A stretch of 64,000 bases of DNA from Combretum micranthum (Eukaryota; Streptophyta; Magnoliopsida; Myrtales; Combretaceae): positions 62,001 through 126,000 of the forward strand of contig JAMXBD010000209.1 in NCBI GenBank assembly GCA_024138025.1, read 5' to 3'. The translations under genes and the position numbers were made by a program. The notes below the pieces were generated by a model that saw nothing but the letters and a program-made list of their open reading frames with translations, made no database searches and was not told where the DNA came from. Below, piece by piece: positions 1-12,500 of the stretch (position 1 is the stretch's first letter; each line of letters begins with the position of its first letter).

Positions 1-279
1 GCATGGGATCTTCCCAAATATGCAAAAGTTTAGCTACTTGCACGGTAGAGTTCTTGGGCAATTGGCAGCCACAAAATTCTCCGACATTCCCTTTATTAAT
101 TCCTTGAAAGTGACATGTTTTGACTAAATACACTACACACACACACATATTGAAGGAACCACCACCATTTGTTTCTTGAAAAAGTCTTTTCCATCATAAA
201 TTCTGTGAGTGACTTCATATATTTTATGTACATAAAATCTGAAGAAAATCATAGCTAAATAATACAACTCACACCTTTA

Positions 280-1500
280 ATTTAATTTAGGAATACCGAA
301 AGTTTCAACCTCATCTTCTCTCTTTCACCCAAACAACAATAGCCAACAATAACTCAAAAAATGCCTTCTTCCATATAGATCTAAATTCATAGGAAGATAG
401 TACCACCTCCAGCTCATAAAACCCCTAGATGAAAAAGAAGAAAATCACCAAGAATATAACAACATCAAGTAGTGACATTTCTAAGAAAAGAAGAAACTAC
501 TTCCAACTTCTCTCAAAGTTAAGGTAATATTCATTACCTCCAGATTATCTTTCTAGAGGTGGTAGGATGCACAGTGATACATTAGAAGGTATAACAAACC
601 TAAAAATACCTTACTTTCACGTATGTATGTGTTTGCTACATGATATTATCACTTAGAATAATGAAAAGTGAAGGATTGAAAAGCTAGGAGAGAAATAAAA
701 AGATATATACTTCTAAAACATGGTAAGTTTAATCAAATCTAGTCTAAACACTAATATAAGGAACCTAGGAATTATCATAAGTTCACTACCATAATGATTT
801 ATGTGGTAGACATAAAGGTAGAATTATAATAAACACTTATACATAATTATCTTGATCAAATAGGAGCAATATAACTCTAACATCATAAGACTAAAATACG
901 GCTATAATTCAAGAGAGAACACTAGTCACAGCTGTGATCATGATCGTAATCTCCTCGAAACGACTAAAAACAACACCAATCATGGTTGTAACCTCAATTG
1001 TGATCCTTACTGTACTAAAATTTAGACATATCATGACTGTGACATAAGGGATGATCTCCTCGGAAAATAAAACTTTATACACATCATAACCGTGATGTAT
1101 CCCATGATGTTCATTGTGCTTAAGTTTGAATCCGTCACAGCTGTAATATAGGAAGTTATCTTCTTAAGTCATAAAGCTTGCATTGATCACAGCCATGATG
1201 CCGCTTGTGATCCCCTCTAACCTATATCTCAACACCTACTTCGACCGTGATACAAATTGTTATCTCTACGAACAAAAAATCTTTTTACTTGTGATGCCCA
1301 TTATTTTACCTATGATCATCAATCACGGCTTACATCACCCCTATGACTCAACTTGTGATACAAGCAAAAATTAATTTTCCTTCATCACCATCTGTATCAC
1401 GGTCATGATTTGATATCCTATTTCATCACCACCCATATCACACCTGTGATCTACACTATAACTCTAAGACCTTGTGACTTACAAAATTTCTTAAACTAAT
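280..1500 (+). repeat. LTR-like fragment with degenerate palindrome array
   Basis: From about 900 to 1460 there are roughly ten imperfect copies of a palindromic motif near TCACGGCCGTGAT, for example TCACAGCTGTGATC at 926, ATCATGACTGTGAC at 1028, ATCACAGCCATGATG at 1187 and ATCACGGTCATGATT at 1397. Most are spaced about 50-56 bases. The same motif and a similar preceding purine/pyrimidine-rich region occur in the probable solo LTR at 34688-38368, so I read this as a diverged relative of it. Confidence 0.45.
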
Positions 1501-2700
1501 GAAAAGACAAAAACTTAGGAAAATTAAGGATTTTAATTTAAATTCTTATTGGTTAAGATAAGGATATGACTTAGAATTAAGTAACTAATCGTAAGAGATA
1601 CACGGATAAGTTAGGATATAGAATTTGGTATTCATAAATTTTAAGACCACAGAATATAGATCAATGTAAGCTATGTAAATTTCAAGCAGTATGATCTACT
1701 TTAATCTAATGAAAAGTGAAGAACTGATCTACCTTAAACAACCACACCAAAACATTCTCGCCTGAAAATTTGGGTATTTCCAGCTTAATAGCCTTAAGTA
1801 ATGCTTCTGTGTTACGAGTACTTGATGAAGATGATAAATCCACATTATTATTATTATCCAATTGATCTTTCTGTGAAGCAATGTCTTTCTAATTTGACTC
1901 AACTTTTTCTAATGCGAATGAACAATTGAGTTAAAGATTCTTGTATAGTCATTGACGAATTCTTCAAAGTATCCATATCAGTAGCTTTGGTTTGATTCCT
2001 GGTCTTCATGAATGCTAGATGAGAGCACCAAATATTAAGGCTCAAATACAACTTAACCCATTACTGTGCAATACCCTACGTTATAAAGTCTTCTCAACAC
2101 ACCACTTTCCCCTTTCCGCCTCTCTTGACTCTTCTTTATGTAGCTAAGTACACTCAAACCCTAAATTCTCTTAATGTATCGTGTTCTTAATTTGTAACTA
2201 ACTTTCTTTTGTTTCTTTGTATTCCTGCACATAGAGTGGCATATTCAAGTCTGTTAGAACTCCAAGGGATGACTAACTTAGTAAATTGGGTGATGATGTT
2301 GTTCCGTTTCATCTTTCATTAATTATACTTTTAGATACTAGATCTGTTAGATATGTTGAATCAATAACTATTTCTTTTGATGTTTAACTACTTTCAACTA
2401 ATCTAGCTATTTGTTGTTACACATCTAGTTAAAATCTATTACATGTACAAATATTATGTTACATAATCTGTCATCCAAGCCAGCTGTTGTCTTGTTCTTT
2501 CTTTAGTTGTATCAGTTTGTCTTTTAAAAAAAGACTTTCAAAATTATCTATGGTTTTTTTTTATTAGATGTTCTACTAAACTACTTTAGTCAAAATAATA
2601 TACATAAAATAGGGTAAATGTCATGTTGCATACTTGTAATTCATTATTTTCCACTTTGCATTATGCGAAATTTAGCTTGTGTTTGTCTTATATTCGCTTG
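1500..2700. other. AT-rich intergenic DNA
   Basis: I see no gene, structured RNA or clear repeat here. Reading frames are short and have no plant-protein character. Confidence 0.5.
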
Positions 2701-2707
2701 TCACATC

Positions 2708-3317
2708 TAGGCTTTATTTGTTAAAAGAGAATGAATTAGGAAGGAATGATTGTTGAAAGAAAGAAAATGGGAGAGATGAATTATTGAATAATTTGAATTA
2801 TTCCATGTATTTGGATAATGAAGGAGAAGAAAATGGATGGAATATTAATTATTATAAACAACAAAATAAAATATAATGGTAAATTACTTATATATCCTTA
2901 AAAGATATGAAAATTTTATAGTCTCATCTAACCTATAATATTATCATTAAGTTCACTGCAAAAAAAAAATGTAATAAAATATTAAGGGTTTCGAGTACGA
3001 TTGGACTAAATTTAAACCGTTTGATGATATAACAAGACTGGTCTCATTATAATCACCACAATATCATATAATTTTCTTGAAAGATAATAAGTAATATAAA
3101 AGAAAGGTGTAAAAGTAATTTAAAAAAAAAATCACCCTTTTCCCTCCTAATTCTCTCAATTTTATAAGGGATAAAATATGGTGGAACTTAAGAAAAATTA
3201 TATTTATTTTCCTCCTTTGTCTTTTCCTTGCAAAACAAATAAAGGGATGGAATTTAATCCCTAATTTCCTCTCTCCTAGAGATTCTCTTCCAATTCCCTT
3301 ATGCCAAACACGGTGTT
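2708..3317. mobile_element. Possible MITE-like element
   Basis: The left edge (TTTATTTGTTAAAAGAG, GAATTAGGAAGGAATG) and the reverse complement of the right edge (GTGTTTGGCATAAGGGAATTGGAAG) are loosely similar and frame about 600 bases of AT-rich DNA without a gene. Target duplications were not identified, so this is tentative. Confidence 0.3.
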
Positions 3318-6040
3318 AATCACTTTTTAATTTATCCGTATTAATTAATTTGATGAAATATTATTAAATATATAAAGAGCAAATTGTAAAGACACTTCGG
3401 GTGGGAATGAAAGATCTCTTAAGCTTTTTTTTTGTGATCCTGCATCTTATAGCTTTAAAAAAAATGCAAATAACTGTATGATCATTGCCAAACCTTAAAA
3501 TTGATTTGTTTTAGCAATTATAAACTACAGAATCATCCACTATATAAAGATATGTTAAAATGTGGTGAATAATGAAATGTGGAAATTAAATATAGCCCAT
3601 ATATAACTAACTAATAGTTTATGAAGTATATATGCAATTGTCATATATTTAAATAAATAAATGAATACAAAATTACAAAAACTTAGAAAAAGAATAGAAA
3701 GAAAAAATAAAAAAATTTAAAACCTTAGTGTTACGTTTCGTATACTGAATGATTCGAAATGGAATATGTTCTAAAATGACAAATCCATTCCTATATTTGG
3801 AAGTATATGAATAGAATTTAATGATATAAGGTGTATTTATGGAAAATTTTTCTAATAATAAATGCAAGTTATGATATACAGTTAGGATAAATGGTAATTA
3901 TATTGCATGCAATTAATAGAGTTAATAAAATAGCGATTTCCTTTTCAAAGGTGGAATTGAATTCATTTTAAAAGTTGAAGTCATTGATTGCAATGAATGG
4001 TAATTTGGCTTCTAAAGGTGCATTCAAACATGAGAAATGGAATAAAATCCGGAATCGCGATTCTATTTTAGGTCCATTATTTATTGGCCACCTAAGGTTG
4101 AGGTGCCCATAATCGAACCCTAAAATTAAAAGGAAAAAAAAAAAGAATTCATTGAATTTTAATAAGAGTATGACATCTCACCTAAACTAAATGGGTATCT
4201 ATTTTTTTTTTCAAGATAATTGGTAGATATCTACTATATAATAGCATGCGATGCCTTTTCTACCAATAATGAATTCAATCGATCTCTAACCCAATTATAA
4301 ATGTAAATAGAACAAAATGCAAAATAAAATAAATTTTGTATTTATGTAAAAAAAAAACTAAGATTATTATAGATGATAATTTTTTTTAAGATTGGATATC
4401 CTATTTGTAGTAGAAGACTAAAGTTTTTATATAAATGATTAGATTTCCATTTTTTTTTTTTTTTTTTGCCAAGATTAGATTTCCATTTGATTCACCCCTT
4501 TACATCAAGGTTAAGGAAAAAAATAATATTTTTAATAAAACCTTAAAAAGTATCACTGGATTGAAAATAATCCAAAACAAGGTAATTTAAACTCGTCTAT
4601 TTTATTATAGTTACATTGATCCTGTTTCTTGAAGAAACAAATCCATAATTACACCAAAACCAACACTTCCTCATCATCTGATTGCTTTTGCACCCACTAA
4701 ACTCATCATTACACCCATCGCATCAATCACAAAGGCCTCATGGCTCTTTCCTTGAAAAAGGAAAGCCTCTAATCTACTTTCCCTTGCTTTTCATGATTTT
4801 TGTGTTCATCATAGCTATTTTATGACTCATTCATTTCACGTAATGAATAATACTATAATGAAAATACCTATTATTAATGAATGAAATAGAGCTATATTAG
4901 AATTTCATTTGTTAATTTTTTTACTTGAATGGGGGTATTTCATGAAAATAAATAGAATCCCACATTTAATTGTTATTAATAAGTTTAGTAAATGAATAAT
5001 TATTCCATGTTTTTTTTTCAATAAAATTTCTTATGAAATCTTTATAATGCTTAACTAAATGTTCTAATAACTCTTCATAGGGAACGAAAGTATGATAAAA
5101 TTACAGTTGTAGTAAAGTGAAGTAGACAAGTAGTTAGTGTTGAACAGCTCAACCACGTTAGTGTTTAAGTAAGGGAATGGGAGAGATAGACATTTGAAAG
5201 AAGACTAAAAGTTTCATAGCACATTAAAGTTTGTAGTTTGTGCCATCTCAAAGGTTCATGGACCGTCAGTAGGAACAAACACAAGATGATACTATTGAGG
5301 GGGGCAGATTAAGTGAAGTTAATGTTAGGTTTATCTATACATATCTGCTTGCTATTATAATTAAATTACATCAAATATGTAGTGGGGTAGATTCGATTGT
5401 AGTGGTCACATGTGTGTATCGTGCATCTCACGCTACATGTGGTATTAGATGAGTGATGTGAAAGCACATGCAACAAATGATTAAGAGTAATAAGATAGAG
5501 ATGAGGAGCAAACAATCTTAGGGAGCTCAAATGCACTAGTGATAGATAAATAAGCTATACAAATCAATCCTACTATTCTATAGAAAAGACAGTATATTCT
5601 TCGCTTTGAGCTTGTTTGGTCATTTGTGAGGGTATTTTAGCAGCGTAATGATGTTTTGGACAACTTTTAGATCTGCCAAATAAGGAGAAGCTCCAAATGT
5701 TTATAGGGCTTGGCACTTAATGACATTCATTGGATCGCATTGACCATCAACGTGTAGAATGATTCCTCTTATTGATTGATTTTTCCATGGGCTTTCTGGT
5801 CCATGGAAGGCTTTTTCAAGTTATGAGCTCCTTGAGAAAGATTGAGGGTAAACGCGATGGTCCGGTCTAACAGCCACTGCTTTGAGCCTGTTATAACAAA
5901 TCTCTATTAATCATCCCAATTTCATGGACTTAAATCTTTGGGCCTCGTCACTTAGCTCAAAGAGTCAAACCCAAGTCATTGTTGGGTTATAAAATCCCCT
6001 CTACAACACACACATTACTACAATAATTATAAAACTTTAG
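3318..6040. other. AT-rich intergenic DNA with poly(T) tracts
   Basis: No gene is supported. It holds a poly(T) micro-insertion at 4451-4472 and a moderately GC-richer stretch at 5560-6000 that looks like old transposon sequence but has no recognisable domain. Confidence 0.45.
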
Positions 6041-6141
6041 AGTTATGGCATTTTTTTTTTTAAAATAAATTCAAACTATATATTGAAAAAGACAAGTTTA
6101 ATAGAATTATATTGAACTTGTATCTTAAAAGGAAAATTTTA

Positions 6142-9100
6142 TCTTCTATATTATTTAAGTGAAAAGAAGGGGTTTTGGTATCCACAACTCTTCTGCACTC
6201 TGAAATTACAAATAACTCATTTATTCAACTATTTTTTTTTTCACCTTAAACAACCTATATTAGTTATCCATTAATACTATAAGGTATATTCAAACATTTC
6301 TAGAATAAATTCTCAATTTATATTTTTCCATGTTTTCCACAATAACAAATAGCAGTTTTTCTCCCATCCTCTTCCTTACTTTTCTCTTAGCATAACTAAC
6401 TTCTACTCTATTTTTCCTTAAAGATAACCGCTCCCTCTCCTCTACTCTCTAACTGTACAATTGGAATTTTGAACATATGAATAAATATTTTTCTAGTGAG
6501 CATTTTTTATCTCCCTAATCCCCCCGCCCCCCACCCCCCCAAATGTTTATATATCTTCTTTCCACATTCCATTGATCTTTATTTTCTTTTGTGTTTTTGC
6601 AGGCATTTTGCTTTGAGTCTTTTATGTACAAGCAAGAAAGTTTTATATATACATATTTATTTATACAGGTAGATCAAGTATCAATAAATATAGTGTATTA
6701 ACTATAAATTTTTTAAGGGTAAACTTTATATTATTTTTTTTCAATTTATATATTTTTACACAAATTGAAATCCATAAATAGAAAAACCTATGCATGTTAG
6801 GAGGTTTTTTTTTTTGTATGAATTTTTTTTTTAATATTTGTATGTATTCAGTTAAATGTTTCTAAAGTTTTTGTGAGTATTAATTAGTAATATAAATTGA
6901 TTTTTTGTTTGCAAATTGTCGAGTATATGTTTCATATAATGGTGGAAGCATATGGCTGTGAGTATTAATTAGTAACATAAATTGAGTTTTGGTTTGCAGA
7001 TTGTCGAGAATATGTCTCATATAATGGTGGAAGCATATGACTCATACACATGATCGAGCCATCTCAATGGAAAAGTGGAGTTATAATTTAAAGGGGAAGG
7101 TGGTACAAGGACTAATCAGATTGTAAGAAGAATGGGAGAGGAATAGATTTGATTTAAATAAATGAGTTTTTCCCCCTTTCCTTCCCTTCTCTCATTATTA
7201 ATAATTCAGAAATTATATGATTTTGCCAAAGATAGTTCATACAAGAACTTTAAGTATCATTTATTTTTGCAATGTTTTGTTTATTTATTTATCTTTCTTT
7301 GTGTTCAAAGTGTTTGCAATTTTAGATGTTTGAACTTTATTATTCTCATTGAAATAGACTTGTTATTTAAGAGTTCAAATTTATTGTTTGTTTATGATGG
7401 CTTTATACTTTGGTGTTCTAAGAGTGATTACATTATATAAATAACAAGTAATTAGCTTTATTTGACACATAAAATGGTGCAACTATTATTGACTAATTCA
7501 ATTTATCTTTTTCTTAGAAGAGGTTCAACTTTTTATAGGGATGTAAATGAATTAGTATACCAACTAATAAAGAAGGTTTTTTTTTTCCTTATATATATGA
7601 AGATAAAAAGATGTTTATGGCATAGAGTTTTATTATTTTTTAATTTCATAATTTAGTCACAATTGGCCTAATAAGCCATTATTTTACATTATTTTGTAAA
7701 ATGTTATTGTTTGTATTTCAAAGGTTGATTCACTATATTAAGTTTTCAAGTAGTTATTGGTTGTTTGTATTTGTTTCACTTATTTCTTTAATATCTAATA
7801 AGTTATAATAGAAGAAACATAATATGAACCTACAATTATAATTATTATTGCTGTTGCTATTAACAAATAAGTATTTCTATTCTTTTCATGAATTGCCAAA
7901 TATAACTTTATTGGTGCGATTAATTTGGAGAAGGAAAACACCGAAATTCATTATTAGAAAAGAGCCTAGACACATAGAGTTATGATTGCCTCTTTGGAAG
8001 TAAAACCAAGTTCTTATGTTTTTATATTAATATTATGGCATATAAGTGTAGAGGTAAAAAAGTTAAGTTTTAGTGTTAATGAACTCCTTTGATCTTGTTT
8101 ATTGGTTACAATTGATTTTTATTTTTTATTTTTGTAAAAGATAAATCGATAATTGAGATGTAGGATTGAAGATATAATTTTTTTTTTTTAACTAATTGTT
8201 GTGTAGATCATACTCTATAAAAATGAATTCATCTAATGTGGTTGTCCTTTGTGTAAATATTTAGAAGAACTAAGATACCAACATCTTGAATAATAGGTAA
8301 TAGAGGTTTTTTTTTCTTTAATACTTGACCTGATACCAAGTGAAAATAACTAAGTATTTTGTTTTGTTGTATTCAATTTTCATGAACTTAGCTCATGTGT
8401 GTTAATCAAATTTTTTTATGATAAAATGGTTTACTTTAATTTTGAGTTTTTCTAATTAATATTTTCTTCATTTATATTATTTAAGTAAAAGCAAACAAAT
8501 GCCCTTAAAATAATTTTTTTTATTTTTCAAATATTTTTTTTTGGCCAAAATTTGTCAAAGACTTGAAAAGTTAATTTTTACAACTTCCCTAGCATTTTAC
8601 ACTTTGTTCTCTCTCCCTCCCTCCCTTCTCCCTCTTATTTTATAACAATGAATTGCTCTTCTTTGTTTTTCTTTTAAAATTTTTTTTTTATTTTCCATAT
8701 CGAATTTTAATTATAATATCATTTCTCTTCATTCACATCCTTTGATTTCCTATTAATTAATTATTCCAATATTATGTGGATATATTTCATTCTTTCACTT
8801 TTTGTAATCTATAAGGGTCCCTTTTATTAATCGTTGATAGAATTTTAACATTTAATTTTACACTATTTATCTCTATCTATATTATTTAAGTAAGAGGAAA
8901 GGGGTTGACATCCACAACCCTTTACCACTCTTAAAATTATTATTATTCGATTTTCTATTGTGGATATTTTCCAACTATTACAACAAAGTTTTTTTTTTTT
9001 TTTCCATACTTCCATTTGCTCTTACATTTTAATTAATTGTGTATTTGTTATACAGGTAAAATTTTATGTATGCACACGTAACACGGCTACATCTTTGGTT
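6142..9100. mobile_element. Copy-1-specific insertion of about 3 kb (Helitron-like?)
   Basis: 6045-6140 matches 38730-38800, and 9105 onward matches 38820 onward, so about 3 kb is present here and absent in the paralogous block. The insertion begins TCTTCTATATTATTTAAG after an A. A similar start (CTATATTATTTAAGTAAG, about 100 bases of similarity) recurs at 8870, and a shorter one at 8470, as expected of Helitron-type 5' ends. A CTRR end followed by T was not found, so the class is uncertain. Open frames at 7162-7656 look like chance frames in AT-rich DNA. Confidence 0.5.
6873..7042. repeat. 85-bp tandem duplication
   Basis: Two adjacent units, 6873-6957 and 6958-7042, both run from GTGAGTATTAATTAGTAA to GGTGGAAGCATATG. 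They differ at only a few positions, so the duplication is fairly recent. Confidence 0.9.
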
Positions 9101-9104
9101 ATTA

Positions 9105-9583
9105 TAATTTAAACTTATTTTCGCTAATTATAGGATTATGTTTGATTGAGTGATATTTTTATAATTTGTCATTGAAATCTTATTTTTCTTTTTCATAAAA
9201 AAAAACAAAGAAAAGAAAAATTATATTCATTTCATTTATGGCCTACCCAAGACCCCAGCCATTTTAAACCTACAAACATGGGTCACCAACTCACTCAATT
9301 ACCCATGTAACATCTAACTTCCACTTAAAAACGGAGCGCAGTGCGGACCATCCGATTTCAATAGCAAAAATGACTGATAAAAACGCTCCCATAGTACCTT
9401 TTTCCCAAATTATAAAGAGAAAGTAACATAAAGCTTATATTCACAATTAACACACCAACAGTCACTGATTTTTTTAAAAACCGCCGCCTTCAAACTTCAA
9501 AAGTATTCCCCCCTCCTCTCTCTCTCACTCACTCTCTTTCTAAAACCATCGCGATTGCTATTCGGACCCGTTGATTTGGTGGA
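9105..9583 (+). promoter_or_regulatory. Promoter and 5' leader of the Ser-rich gene, copy 1
   Basis: This stretch lies directly upstream of ATG 9584 and is homologous to 38815-39433 in front of copy 2, so it belongs to the duplicated block. A TATA-like TATAAAG occurs near 9411, about 170 bases before the ATG. A CT-rich leader (CTCTCTCTCTCACTCACT, 9518-9535) follows. The tandem repeat seen in front of copy 2 is not expanded here. The transcription start is an inference. Confidence 0.4.
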
Positions 9584-12500
9584 ATGGACGGTTCTGATCT
9601 CGAACTGAAAGGATTGAGTCTCATCGATGAGGATGATTGCCTCATTGATTCTTCACATCACTTTGATAATCGTCGTCTCTCAGGTTCTTTAGATCTTGTT
9701 TTCTCTGTTTCAATCTTGGAGAAATTTATGCTGTGTTTTGTAGTTATTTACGAATTCGAATTTGCTCTAGTTCTATGATCTTGTTCATCAAGTTCAAGAT
9801 TGTTGGTAGTTTTATAGTGTTTGATGAATCTTGAATGTTTGAATCGAGTAGAGTAGGGCACACACACTCGGTATGTTTTCGAGTGAATCGATGGAATGGA
9901 ATCGAAGTTGCTACTACAATTGGGATTAAGATTACTATGTTTTAGGAACTGTTTCCGCTAAGAAGAGTGTTTTAGCCATCAATTACGAATATTTATAATT
10001 GGTAGGGATATTATAAGTTAGATCGTTTACAAAGCAGTCCTAATTACATTATTTGGTCCCGATTTGATTCACCTAGAGTTCACCGCGATTGGAATTATGA
10101 TTGAGAAGAGAATTCATTATAGATATCTGCTGTGGGGCAAAGTAATTGTTGTTCGGATGCAAAGATGGAGGATTTAGTTAGGAATCAGGAGGATTTTTTT
10201 CCCCCCTGTTTGTTCTTTTGTTGCTCCTATTGATCACTTTTTGAGTTTTTTTTTTTTTTTTTTTTATGGGCAGGGAATCAAATGAGTCCAGCTAGTTTCA
10301 AGGAAAAGGTGCTAGAATTGATGGAATGGAAGATGGCAGTGCAAATATCAGCAGAACCCCCGAACAGCTTCGATCATGCGAAAGTGCTAGTGGTAGTGAT
10401 GAAAAGTATAATTTGCGCCAAAGTTTGGCTTGGGATAGTGCATTTTTCACAAATGCTGGTATGAACCGTAAAATAAGGGATATGTTTCACTATTTTCTTT
10501 TCTTTCTTTCTTTTTTTTTTTCCTTTAATAGAAAAATGAAGATTAATTGAAATTTGAGACTCATATTTTGATACATACCTACTATAAACCCCAGGAGTGC
10601 TGGATTCTGAAGAACTGACAAGTATAATAGAAGAAGCTGAGATGAAGAAAAAGCAAGTGCTACCAAGAATCCAAGAAGAGACACAGAAATCGATGGATTC
10701 AATTTCAAGTCTCGAAAGTGATAGTTTCTCTACAGCAAGTCTTGAAAGTGGGTTGTTTGAAGATATAAGAGCTTCGATACAAAAATCTAGTGGACCATCT
10801 AATACAAAAAACATAAGCCGTAAGGCTGGAGTAGTGGTACCCAGGATGCTGGATGTAAACAGTAAGTTCCTTATCTTCCTAATGAACTTTAAGAATTGAG
10901 CTCAAGAAGAGTTTGGAACTTAGCACTGATTGGTCATATCTGTGATGTTTGTCTCTTATTAATTGCCATATACATGATATTAATATGCATAGTAATGGAA
11001 AAATTACTACTTTTGAAAAACTATTCTTCATGGGTTGCCACTTATACTTTGCCTGATCTCTTTCAGCTCCGAAGAAGGTTGCAGTCACTTCGCATGGCAA
11101 GGTGAGCTCAAGGCTTCATTAAAAGAGGATGTTTTGCATATGCTATTATCTAAATAGGAATTAAGCCATACATATGTGCAATTAAAGCTTTTAAGTAATT
11201 TGGTTAGAACTTATTAAAATTTACTTTATGAAAATCCTATCTTTGAGAAATGATAGTCCATACATCTTTGTCGGACCGTAGTTGTGGTCATCAACCACAA
11301 ACCTTAGCCATGTAATGGGCTTTTCTTTTTCTTTTTCTTTCTTTCTTTTTTTTTAAATATTATAATTATGAGGCAGTCTTCTTATATGTCTGTATTAGTT
11401 GCACATGCTTCATCTTTCACTGTTTGGTGTTCCATGACTTTGTGATTACCAAGTGTGTCCGTCAATCCAATTTTGTTGGTGTGACATTGGTATTTGATCA
11501 CAATCTATCATCTATCATCATGGGTTATGTTACTACTGGATAGGGTTTCAATGTCGTTTAAACCTAATACCTCTCTCGTTCCGCTACTAGTAGGCCATAG
11601 TATCATATGTGCTGCCATTAGGTGGAGTTGTGTTTGTGCTAGGTTGAAGTCCTATCTCTTTTTCCTTTTTCAAAAAGATCATGGCACAAGTGAAGATATT
11701 TGAGCTCACATGGTAGTATGTATAGTGAGAGAGAGGTCATAAGCTTGTATACTTGCATCATTTTTCTTTATAGAATTCTTACTTAATTGATTCCAACAAT
11801 AGAATACGGTTAATGTGTTCATAGTCCATGAAGGGAAAATTGCAAAATAATTATTAAATTATTCCTATTTTTACGAGTTTAAGCTTTGGATAAATTTTTC
11901 ATGGACAATAAAAATTTTATAACTACTTTGCAATGAAACTTCTGCTAAATTTTTTATTTTTAAGTTGCAGCTGAATTTAAGGCCTCCCTCTGAAAAGCCT
12001 AGTTTTGGGACAAGTACAGGGAAGACTACAAAGCATGTTATAACTCGGCCACAAGTTCCACAGCCGCAGGTAAATATTGGTGGATCAAATTTTTCTTTAC
12101 ATATTTTTGATAATGGATGATTTGCAATTTCTTCAATTATTAGGTAATGCAAACTTTTATTTTGTTTTAGAGGTTTATACTATGTACATGTGTGCTTTCA
12201 CATTATAGTGTCCTAGAGAAGCATTAGTTTTAAAAATTGGTTTGACATGATTTTTTTCCCTTAAAAAGGGCAAGACTATGGCTAAAGCTGGTGCATCAAT
12301 GCAATTGCTCCAAAGGCAACCAAAGTTGGGTAGGGAAAGCCTTGCATCAACATCGACTAAGAGGGATTCTACATTTGGTACTCATATCAAAGCAGAAAAG
12401 GATAATGGAAGAAATGCAATTAGTAAGTTGTTATGTTTTAAGAGGAGCCATTTTTTTTTTCCTTTTGTTTTTTAATCTCATCTCCTAGCTAATTGTTAAA

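Noticed and set aside
900..1460. CRISPR-like spaced repeats
   Set aside because: The motifs are highly degenerate, the spacing varies and the context is plant nuclear DNA.
7162..7656. Two open frames of 92 and 64 codons
   Set aside because: Phe/Leu/Ile-rich frames in AT-rich inserted DNA, with no conserved pattern or splice context.
10374..10814. 146-codon minus-strand open frame
   Set aside because: It is the antisense of exons 2-3 of the plus-strand gene and crosses its intron.
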